The notes under the pieces are model-generated. The model did not search any database and was not told the origin of the DNA. It worked only from the letters and a program-made list of their open reading frames with translations. Shown in pieces: positions 55,265 through 62,412 of a DNA stretch of 64,000 nt; positions within the stretch are counted from its first letter, which is position 1, and the number at the start of each line of letters is the position of its first letter. Both the position numbers and the translations under genes were made by a program. Origin of the DNA: Flammeovirgaceae bacterium UBA6059 (lineage in GTDB: Bacteria > Bacteroidota > Bacteroidia > Cytophagales > Cyclobacteriaceae); contig DIYH01000022.1 of NCBI GenBank assembly GCA_002435755.1, forward strand, positions 95,530 to 159,529, in the 5' to 3' direction.

Positions 55265-56560
55265 TTATCTTCTCTTACGTGTCCTCTTGAGGTGTTTTGC
55301 TCTAGCTGATTTTTTTTTCTTCTCATGGAAAGCTCCTTTGAAGTTGGGATCTTCTTTTTTCCTAAGCCTATCCAACTCTCGATCCATCAGTTGTTTTTCG
55401 TCTTTTGGAGTTGGATAGATTTGCACATTCTCGGGAATAGGCTCAAAGGGTACCTTGTGTTGGATAATTTCTTCGATACGTTGAAAATGTTGTTCTTCAG
55501 CAGGGTTAACAAAGATAATTGCCTGGCCGTACTCGAAGTGTCGGCCGGTACGACCTACCCTATGCACATAATCTTCGTATATCAAAGGCACATCGAAGTT
55601 AATGACTAGGTCGACCTCTCTGACATCTATTCCCCTTGACATCACGTCTGTAGCCACTAACACATCAATATCATCATTCCTGAAATCTGCAATGGCATTG
55701 AGCCGTGTATTTTGATCCTTGTTACCATGAATAACCCTGGCCGACTTTGAGGATTTTCTTTCCAGGAATCTGAACAGGTCGTTGGCATTCTGCTTGGTCT
55801 TGGTAAAGACTATCGCTTTGTTATGAGATCTATTCATGATCAAATGCAACAAAAGCTCCACTTTCGTTCGGAAATTTGGCACCTTATAGGCTGATTGATC
55901 TATAGTGTCGGTCACAGTGGCCTGCGGTGTAACTTCCACAACTTCAGGAAACTCCAAAAACTCTTCAGAAAGCCTGACCACCCTATCCGGCATAGTAGCA
56001 GAAAACAGCATGTTTTGCCTTTTGACTGGCAACACCTCCAATAGTCGCCTTAACTGAGGCATAAAGCCCATGTCCATCATTTTGTCCGCCTCATCAAGGA
56101 CCAATGTTTTCACCTGCTTCACACCAAAACGTTGCTCATGATAAAGGTCCATGAACCTACCAGGCGTAGCAATAAGCAAATCAACACCTTGTTCAAGAGA
56201 TTGACGCTGTAGTTTGATACTAGCTCCTCCGAGCAAACTGACAACCCTCAAGTCTGTGTACTTGCAGAATTGCGATGCTGCTAACTCAATCTGTGCGGCC
56301 AATTCTCGCGTGGGAGAGAAAATAACAGCTCTTGGATCATCTCCCTGAGCATATTTCAGTTTCATGATCACCGGCAGGAGATAGGCCGCTGTTTTCCCAG
56401 TACCTGTCTGAGCAATTCCCATCACATCATGTCCTGCAAGGCCTAGTGGAATCGCCTTGCTTTGAATTGGAGTGGGTTCAGCATGACCAATATCATCCAA
56501 GGCATTCCACAATTGCCGGTTGAGCTTGAAATCATGAAAGGTTTGAGGGTGATCAGACAT
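55265..56560 (-). CDS. DEAD-box ATP-dependent RNA helicase
   Basis: RNA helicase of 431 residues with all core motifs: Q motif (GHAEPTPIQSKAIPLGLAG), Walker A AQTGTGKTAAYLLP, PTRELA, TPGR (IATPGRFMDL), VLDEADKMMDMGF, FSATMPDR, then in lobe two IVFTKTKQNANDLFRFL, VATDVMSRGIDV and HRVGRTGR. A basic tail (HEKKKKSARAKHLKRTRKRR) probably binds RNA. It resembles RhlE more than other subfamilies. Function could be ribosome assembly or RNA turnover. Confidence 0.93.
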   Translation of the reverse strand: MSDHPQTFHDFKLNRQLWNALDDIGHAEPTPIQSKAIPLGLAGHDVMGIAQTGTGKTAAYLLPVIMKLKYAQGDDPRAVIFSPTRELAAQIELAASQFCKYTDLRVVSLLGGASIKLQRQSLEQGVDLLIATPGRFMDLYHEQRFGVKQVKTLVLDEADKMMDMGFMPQLRRLLEVLPVKRQNMLFSATMPDRVVRLSEEFLEFPEVVEVTPQATVTDTIDQSAYKVPNFRTKVELLLHLIMNRSHNKAIVFTKTKQNANDLFRFLERKSSKSARVIHGNKDQNTRLNAIADFRNDDIDVLVATDVMSRGIDVREVDLVINFDVPLIYEDYVHRVGRTGRHFEYGQAIIFVNPAEEQHFQRIEEIIQHKVPFEPIPENVQIYPTPKDEKQLMDRELDRLRKKEDPNFKGAFHEKKKKSARAKHLKRTRKRR

Positions 56561-56689
56561 CTGAGGGTCTTGTTGTAGTAAAGTCTATTTCAATGTTGTC
56601 TTTTCGTATTCCGCACATCACCAAAAGCAGCGATCAGTGTAATTGTCTGGTGGACTCAATGTAACTTTCATAACAGAACCCAGAAGCAT

Positions 56690-58027
56690 ATGAAAACACT
56701 AATCAAGAGTGCAAAGATAGTAAATGAACATACCATCAGGGAGGCAGACATACTTATCGACGGTCAGCGAATAGAGCGGGTAGATCAATCAATCACCTCC
56801 AACGCAGCAACGCAGGTGATCGATGCAGAAGGCAAATACCTTCTGCCCGGCGTGATCGATGATCAGGTACATTTTAGAGAACCCGGACTGACTCACAAAG
56901 CTGATATATACACAGAATCCAGGGCTGCTGTGGCCGGTGGAGTCACTTCTTTCATGGAAATGCCCAATACAGTGCCAAATGCGCTGACACAGCAACTGTT
57001 GCAAGACAAATATGACATTGGAGCCAAAAACTCTCTCGCCAACTATTCTTTTTTCATGGGGGTCTCGAATGATAACGCTGAAGAAGTCCTAAAGACAGAC
57101 AAAAAAAAGGTCTGCGGTCTGAAGATATTCATGGGATCATCTACCGGGAATATGCTAGTCGATAATGAGCAGACGCTTACCAACATCTTTAGGAATGCAG
57201 AACTCATCATTGCAACCCATTGTGAAGACGAGGCGACCATCAGGGCGAATACTGCTGCGTTCAAAGAGAAATATGGTGAAAATGTACCTATCGAAATGCA
57301 TCCAATAATTCGCAGTGCAGAGGCTTGCTATAAATCATCATCAATGGCCGTTGAACTGGCGAAGCAATACGATACACAATTACACATTCTACATATATCC
57401 ACAGCTGATGAAGTGAAGCTTTTTGAGAGCAACGTGCCTTTAGAGCAAAAGAGAATAACTGCTGAAGCCTGTATCCATCATATGTGGTTTTCTGATGCTG
57501 ACTATGAAGAGAAGGGTACACTTATAAAATGGAACCCAGCTGTTAAAACAGCCTCAGATCGTGCAGCAGTATTTCAGGGGATGCTGGACAATCACATTGA
57601 CGTAATCGCCACAGATCATGCTCCACACACCTTTGAGGAAAAACAAAATACATATTTCAAAGCACCTTCAGGAGGCCCATTGATCCAGCATACGCTTGTG
57701 GCTATGCTTGAATTCTATCATCAAGGAAAAATCAGTCTCGAGCGAATCGTAGAAAAAATGTGCCACAATCCCGCAATACTCTTTGATGTCCATAAACGGG
57801 GTTACATTCGTGAGGGGTACTACGCAGACTTAGTCCTAGTAGATATCGAAAAGCCATGGTCGGTCGAGAAAGGTAATATCCTGGCAAAATGTGGTTGGTC
57901 ACCATTTGAAGGTTATGAATTCAAATCAACAGTTACAGACACATGGATCTCTGGCCATCATGCTTATCAGAATGGCAGACTCAACGATAGCCAGGTTGGA
58001 CAAAGACTTACATTTGATCGTCTATAG
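56690..58027 (+). CDS. pyrC: Dihydroorotase (class I type)
   Basis: Cyclic amidohydrolase of pyrimidine synthesis, 445 residues, converting carbamoyl-aspartate to dihydroorotate. Family blocks: PGVIDDQVHFREPGLTHKAD, AAVAGGVTSFMEMPNT, the metal ligands in IIATHCEDEA and LHILHISTADE, and VIATDHAPHTFEEK. In the first motif the usual HxH reads QVH, so one His ligand is replaced by Gln. I recall this as common in Bacteroidota dihydroorotases, so it need not mean loss of activity. The stop is 71 bases before tRNA-His. Confidence 0.9.
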   Translation: MKTLIKSAKIVNEHTIREADILIDGQRIERVDQSITSNAATQVIDAEGKYLLPGVIDDQVHFREPGLTHKADIYTESRAAVAGGVTSFMEMPNTVPNALTQQLLQDKYDIGAKNSLANYSFFMGVSNDNAEEVLKTDKKKVCGLKIFMGSSTGNMLVDNEQTLTNIFRNAELIIATHCEDEATIRANTAAFKEKYGENVPIEMHPIIRSAEACYKSSSMAVELAKQYDTQLHILHISTADEVKLFESNVPLEQKRITAEACIHHMWFSDADYEEKGTLIKWNPAVKTASDRAAVFQGMLDNHIDVIATDHAPHTFEEKQNTYFKAPSGGPLIQHTLVAMLEFYHQGKISLERIVEKMCHNPAILFDVHKRGYIREGYYADLVLVDIEKPWSVEKGNILAKCGWSPFEGYEFKSTVTDTWISGHHAYQNGRLNDSQVGQRLTFDRL

Positions 58028-58054
58028 AATAATATTTAGAGGAGCTTATCTGCT

Positions 58055-58084
58055 TTGAAATAACTGAGCGATCCTCTAAATTTG
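58055..58084 (+). promoter_or_regulatory. Promoter of tRNA-His: TTG-N19-TAAATTTG
   Basis: TTG at 58055-58057 and TAAATTTG at 58077-58084 match the Bacteroidota consensus TTG-N17-23-TAnnTTTG exactly, 14 bases before the tRNA. The -7 box overlaps a 9-base inverted repeat, TTTAGAGGA (58035-58043) and TCCTCTAAA (58072-58080), which may act as the dihydroorotase terminator. Confidence 0.75.
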
Positions 58085-58098
58085 CATTCCTTTTACAC

Positions 58099-58173
58099 GG
58101 TGGTTGTAGTTCAGTTGGTTAGAACGCCTGATTGTGGTTCAGGAGGTCGCCGGTTCGAGTCCGGTCTTCCACC
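58099..58173 (+). tRNA. tRNA-His (anticodon GTG)
   Basis: Seventy-five bases fold as a tRNA. The anticodon arm is CCTGA-TTGTGGT-TCAGG with anticodon GTG, the T arm GCCGG-TTCGAGT-CCGGT. The extra 5' G (58099) faces C73, as required for tRNA-His. CCA is not encoded. The acceptor stem GTGGTTG / CTTCCAC has two adjacent T-T mismatches (5-68 and 6-67), which is unusual. It has its own promoter and terminator, and the accessory island begins directly after it. Confidence 0.93.
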
Positions 58174-58187
58174 CTCTCAAAATCAAG

Positions 58188-58215
58188 GAGTTACGAGAAA
58201 TTGTAGCTCTTTTTT
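58188..58215 (+). terminator. Terminator of tRNA-His
   Basis: GAGTTAC (58188-58194) pairs with GTAGCTC (58203-58209) with one G-T pair and an eight-base loop, followed by six T (58210-58215). It lies 14 bases after the tRNA and 20 bases before the 3' end of the convergent Argonaute gene. Confidence 0.8.
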
Positions 58216-58234
58216 GTTTCGCCCCACGCGTTTC

Positions 58235-59221
58235 TTATGTGTAGTACTTAAACTGCCTAGTATCAGATGTCCATTTTTCCGTTGCTGTCAGTATGTTGCC
58301 AAGCATGTTGGAAAAGCGAAGGGTAACGGGAAGCCCGTCTCCGTACAAACAGGCATTGTAATTTAATTTGGTCAGGGCCAGCACATCTTTAACAACTTGA
58401 TCAATATCTGCTTCTCCTTTTACTACTTGAATTCTTAGAGTATTTGGAATTTCCATTGACATAATAGTCTGTAACTTAGGAACAAATCCTTTAGTCACAA
58501 GGTAGGCCTCTTGGTCATTGACTTTCCAACACAGACCTCTCATCACCCCATAGTTACACTTTTCGTCTTCTACATCCCGGAACAACTTGAGACTAGGCGT
58601 ATTCTTAATAACAATGCCATATAGTTTCGTTCGAGCACCTTTACGCATATAAACCGCGGAAAGGAAGCCATCCCACTCTTTCTGTTCGAATTTTGCTCTG
58701 CCATGTATGAAAATCTCCTTCGGATATCTACTCCATTTGTTGTGATAGTCGTCCAAGGCCATGCCAAGAAGAGTTCTGGCATCTTCTTCCTTCAGGTGAA
58801 ATTGTTTGTCTTTCCCTTCAAACAAACCTATGTTTCCACGGAATACAGCTCCATCGCCGTCCTTAAGAAACATTTGAGCTGCACTACAGACAGTTCTGTC
58901 ATTATCTTTCCTATTGATCTTTTTGAACACAAGGCCTAAATAACAGACCTCAGATCTTACGTCCGATAATTTCCAAGGCAAATGCCCGAGCTTGTAGAAT
59001 AGTGTAGTACACTGAGTCCAAGCTAAATGGCTTCGAATATTGTCGTCGAACTTGGTGTTCTTAAGTTTATCTCTGAAGTCTAAAGTCGGTTTAAGTATAA
59101 TCTGGACAGGTGTACCAAACTTTTCATGTATAAGACGAGCTTTTAGGAGGTGATGGAAATCGCTGCTTGAGTTAAACAGTTTCTCAACCTCATCTAAATA
59201 TTCGCTGTCATCGAAGATGGT
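58235..59221 (-). pseudogene. Short prokaryotic Argonaute, C-terminal (PIWI) part after an in-frame stop
   Basis: This stretch continues the Argonaute frame without interruption after the TAA at 59222-59224. It reads TIFDDSEYLDEVEKLF, then ILKPTLDFRDKLK and HLAWTQCTTLFYKLG, joining the PIWI core (PWKLSDVRSEVCYLGLVFKK, YPKEIFIHGRAKFEQ) and ending with LTKLNYNACLYGDGLPVTLR. The last motif is the usual C-terminal PIWI block. The catalytic DEDX set of long Argonautes is not seen, as in all short Argonautes. A Met at 58981 opens a 248-residue frame that a gene caller would report, but the codons before it are clearly family sequence. Without the stop, the two parts give one protein of 515 residues, the normal short-Argonaute length. 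Confidence 0.85.
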
Positions 59222-59782
59222 TTACTGACCATCTTTGTGCATATCCAAATACTTCTGAGTTGCACTTGACAACTCTTGTCCCCAAGAATTCGGTCGGCAT
59301 TTAAGAAATACTGATTTTGGTACTATTATGAACCAAATGTTGGGCGTGACATCCTCCTCTTCTTTGTATTGGAAGAGCTTTGAGAGATAGACATCAACAA
59401 TATCGCTTGTGCGTTTACTCTTTTTAGTATTAGTCAGGTTTGAGTCTATTTCCTTTTGCGAAATCTTGACTTGAACCTGTGGTTCATGTGGCCACTTCAC
59501 GCCAAAAACCGCCTCGAAACCTGGGAAGTTCGGTCTTTGAATGTAGTCATCTTTGACTTTCCCATAGATTTTCTTTTTAGAAAAAATTGGTGAGCTTAAT
59601 TCCTGAACAAAAGAGCTATATCTCTCAATACCCTCATTTCGTCCTATTACTCCCGCTATTACCTTGAAGGGTTCTAATTTTTCATAAGGTCCAAACAGTA
59701 CGAGACCGTCCCGAGGGTCCTCTGCTTTCTGATTCCCTTCAAACACTAATTGAAGTTCTTCCAAATATTCGAGATTATTCAT
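59222..59782 (-). pseudogene. Short prokaryotic Argonaute, N-terminal (MID) part, ended by an in-frame TAA
   Basis: Starts MNNLEYLEELQLVFEGN and continues EDPRDGLVLFGPY, the DPRxGL/FGPY opening typical of short Argonautes in SPARTA systems. The MID portion follows (RPNFPGFEAVFGVKWP, VTPNIWFIIVPKSVFLKCRP). I use the ATG at 59782, which overlaps the APAZ stop by eight bases; the ATG at 59803 is possible. The frame ends MHKDGQ-stop at 59222, but the same frame then runs on to 58235 with clear PIWI similarity. So a single nonsense codon splits the gene. In an intact system this protein binds guide RNA and target DNA beside the TIR-APAZ partner. Confidence 0.85.
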
Positions 59783-60212
59783 TTGTAGGTTCGATATAAC
59801 CATGCTCTGACCATAGTTCGAAGGGAACTACGTCGACGCTCAAAAACTTCTGGCTGTCAACAGGAAAATCTATCGACTCCTTGATTTCATTTCCATTGAG
59901 CATTTTGATAAATGCAAATAGTGTTTCTAACCATTTCCTATTGAACCATCCTGCAGCAAAGGATCTTCGTCTTTGGTGTTGGGCATCAGAGTCCAGGTAG
60001 ATCAAATCGTCATTCTTGAAAAAAATATGATGAGTAAATTTGTAATGTGGAAATGGATATAGAGCGGCCGCACTACTTATCCCGTAAAACCAATAATCTT
60101 CTTTTACTCGTCCCATAATAGTCCTTCTACCCTTTTTGAAGTGCTTCAAACTTACGGAACGTTTATTCTCATAAGTCCATTTGAAATGATAGGCTGGCAA
60201 ATCATTCGCCAT
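59775..60212 (-). pseudogene. TIR-APAZ protein, C-terminal APAZ fragment (after second frameshift)
   Basis: Third piece of the TIR-APAZ gene. It opens MANDLPAYHFKWTYENKRSV and continues KKGRRTIMGRVKEDYWFYGI and YPFPHYKFTHHIFFKNDD, which follow the APAZ pattern (a WxYAIS-like core, then P-x-x-HIxF). The frame stays open upstream of its Met as HYFVGKYR, which aligns naturally with the end of the preceding fragment after a one-base change near 60237-60240. The stop lies within the start of the Argonaute gene, showing that the two proteins were translationally coupled. APAZ is the Argonaute-contacting domain. Confidence 0.8.
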
Positions 60213-60589
60213 TCGATATTTTCCAACGAAATAATGTTTTCGAAATAGAATTCGATTGCTCTATTTAGTAAAGCAACCAGCTGCCTGTTCGGGCTTTTAA
60301 TCTTGAAGTCTTTCGAAATCTCTAGCGACCAACTTTGACTGAATTCTTCCATAGAAAAGACTTTAGACATCTCTATGGGAAGGATATTTTCGACTGATCT
60401 ATTAGAAGCAAATGTGACTATATAATCTCCATATGGAACATACGGAAAATTCAGATTGGTCAGAAAGCGCTGGCTACCCAATGCTGGTTTGTGAATAAAT
60501 ACGTCTATAGGATTAATTTTAAACCAATTTGTTGTGTATCTCTCTTTTTTTCTTGTGGCTGTAAGTCCCCATGCAATGTTTCTTTCCAA
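60152..60589 (-). pseudogene. TIR-APAZ protein, N-terminal APAZ fragment (between two frameshifts)
   Basis: Middle piece of the TIR-APAZ gene. It carries ERYTTNWFKINPIDVFIH, then HKPALGSQRFLTNLNFPYVP and RQLVALLNRAIEFYFEN. It overlaps the TIR frame at its upstream end; the natural join is in the A7 run at 60545-60551, where an A_AAA_AAG heptamer occurs. Its last 25 residues (beyond FYFEN) look out of frame, and the alternative frame there gives the family-like HYFVGKYRMANDL. The apparent Met start (MERNIAWGL) is an artefact of the frameshift. Confidence 0.75.
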
Positions 60590-61041
60590 AAGCCAAGAAC
60601 ATTTTCATTGGGCTCCTGAGCTTCTATGTTTCTATCATCAAGTTCCTTTAACAAACTTTTGAGAGCTAAAGCAAAGTCATTGCCCATCACTATTGTATTT
60701 CTACCAATTATCCCAGGAGGGAAATCGGCAAAATCGGCATGATCATATCTGATCGGTATTATGAAGTCTTGGTTCTCCCGTAACCGAGTTCTAGCTATCT
60801 CTACCTCGTTGAAAACCCCTGAATCCGGTACTTGGTACTTTTCCACATGCTTGTCTGAAATTATGGCAACAAAAACGCTAGCCTTTTTAGAAATTACCTC
60901 CTTTATCTGAGGCAAAAATGTATTCCCATAAGGGATATAATTAACATCCACCCATGTCCTGTACCCCAGCAATTTAAGCTTAGAACTTAACCAGGCGGCA
61001 AAATAGTTTTCAGATGGGTTGGCATGGCTGATAAAAATCAT
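60505..61041 (-). pseudogene. TIR-APAZ protein, N-terminal TIR domain fragment
   Basis: TIR NADase domain of a SPARTA-type system. From the ATG at 61041 it reads MIFISHANPSENYFAAWLSS, then GYRTWVDVNYIPYGNTFLPQ and SDKHVEKYQVPDSGVFNEVE, with Glu79 in the position of the catalytic Glu of known TIR-APAZ enzymes. The domain itself is complete, about residues 1-130. The frame runs out at 60505 after the A7 run; a minus-one shift there restores the APAZ frame. Codons before 61041 (to 61110) do not look like family sequence. An active TIR domain would degrade NAD+ when the Argonaute binds invading DNA. The gene was originally about 422 codons. Confidence 0.85.
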
Positions 61042-61118
61042 CTGGATTGTCGCCAATGAACGAATCAATTGTAAGTAATAAATCTCTATTCTGTTCTTAA
61101 TAAAAAACAAAAACTCTA

Positions 61119-61421
61119 ATGCCCGATATTACAAAAGAAGTCAAAGTAGCGGTTGAAATGAAGGCCAGAAGGGTAGCTTATGCCATAGAAGCGCAAGGCA
61201 TATCCCTGCGTAAGAGGTCTGATAAGTACGAAGGCAAACGTAAAATCAAGTTTGACGACGATCAAGTAAACATCCGAATCACTTTTAAGGGTCAAAAAGG
61301 TCAGGAATATGAAGTGAAGACAACAATCAATTCTGTGACTAAAACCATAGATGGAGAACTTGAAAAAGATGGTATCAATCATGCCTCCGGAGATTACCCT
61401 CGTTTAGACTTCAACTTTTGA
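61119..61421 (+). CDS. Small basic protein of unknown function
   Basis: Protein of 100 residues with no signal peptide. The first half is Lys/Arg-rich and helical (EVKVAVEMKARRVAYAIEAQ), the second half predicted beta (QVNIRITFKGQKGQEYEVK). No family recognised. It is divergent from the TIR-APAZ gene with 77 bases between starts, and its TGA overlaps the TTG start of the next gene (TTGA), forming a two-gene unit. It is island cargo rather than part of a known defence family. Confidence 0.55.
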   Translation: MPDITKEVKVAVEMKARRVAYAIEAQGISLRKRSDKYEGKRKIKFDDDQVNIRITFKGQKGQEYEVKTTINSVTKTIDGELEKDGINHASGDYPRLDFNF

Positions 61422-62412
61422 CAATAAAACCGTTAATCCTTTTTATTTATTTGCTATTGTTAACGACAGTCTCTAAAGCTCAATATTCATTATCTAGCGC
61501 CGGAGGGAAAAGCAGTATGGTAGCTGTTTATGACAGGTCATTAATTAGCTATGACTTCTCTTCGGATAATGCGACATTTACATGGGGTACTGATAATCAA
61601 CCAGCCCCTCTGTCTCTTGCAAGTGATACTATTTACCCTACTCTTGATGTAAGAAACTTGTTTAATGTCTCGCTGAGTGTTCCTGTCACCAAGAAAGTAC
61701 GATCCATTTTTGAATCAGGAGATTTCAAGCCTGAATTCGAACTTGGCTCTGATTTTATCTTTGATTATGATACAGACGAGACATCCAAACTGTTCTTCTT
61801 ACGTGCCGTGGCTGGCTTAGAACAAAATGACTATTTTACAATTGAGAACGAGATAGCAGAATTATCAGAGGAGCAAACATGGTTTTTCGATTTTGGTGGT
61901 GGTGTGAACTGGGGTCTTTCCACCAGAACAGTTGTTGGCTTATCACTGTTGGGGTCAAGAAATCTTGATTCACCTTTTGGTTTAAAAGAAAGAACGGTTG
62001 CTAAGTCTCAACAGTCAGGTACTACTATTGATGGAAAAACTCTGACCATTCAGGAGGAAGTTGAGGCATTTAATGGCTCTTCAACGAGCTACTGGAATGG
62101 TGAATTTAGAGCTGATTTTTCAACGTGCTTCACAAGCACGGATTCGGATCATGCTGGATTCGGTATGATAATGTCCACAGCCTGGAACCCTCGAGATGTT
62201 GAGAATAAGAATAATCCAATCAATTTCTCAATAGGCCATCAATGTACACCGCCCATAACTTTCGCCAAGTTTTGGCCACAATACTTTTCGAATTTCAGGA
62301 CATTTCGGGCACAAAGCTTAATAACGAAGGAGCACGGGTCGATCGAGAATTGAAAGATGTATTTTCGGTTAAATTCTATGTTGGTATTCCATTTACAAGA
62401 TTTGGCAGCTAA
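61418..62412 (+). pseudogene. Outer-membrane beta-barrel-like protein, frameshifted near its end
   Basis: Starts at a TTG that overlaps the previous stop. The product has a clear Sec signal peptide (PLILFIYLLLLTTVSKAQ), then beta-rich sequence (PEFELGSDFIFDY, TWFFDFGGGVNWGLSTRTVV). The frame used at the start runs to 62353 with a meaningless tail (GHQCTPPITFAKFWP). The neighbouring frame, entered by one extra base near 62224-62226, gives LNRPSMYTAHNFRQVL, DVFSVKFYVGIPFTRFGS and TAA at 62410, a typical barrel ending. So one base is missing. Family not identified. The gene ends overlapping the convergent endonuclease by 20 bases. Confidence 0.65.
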
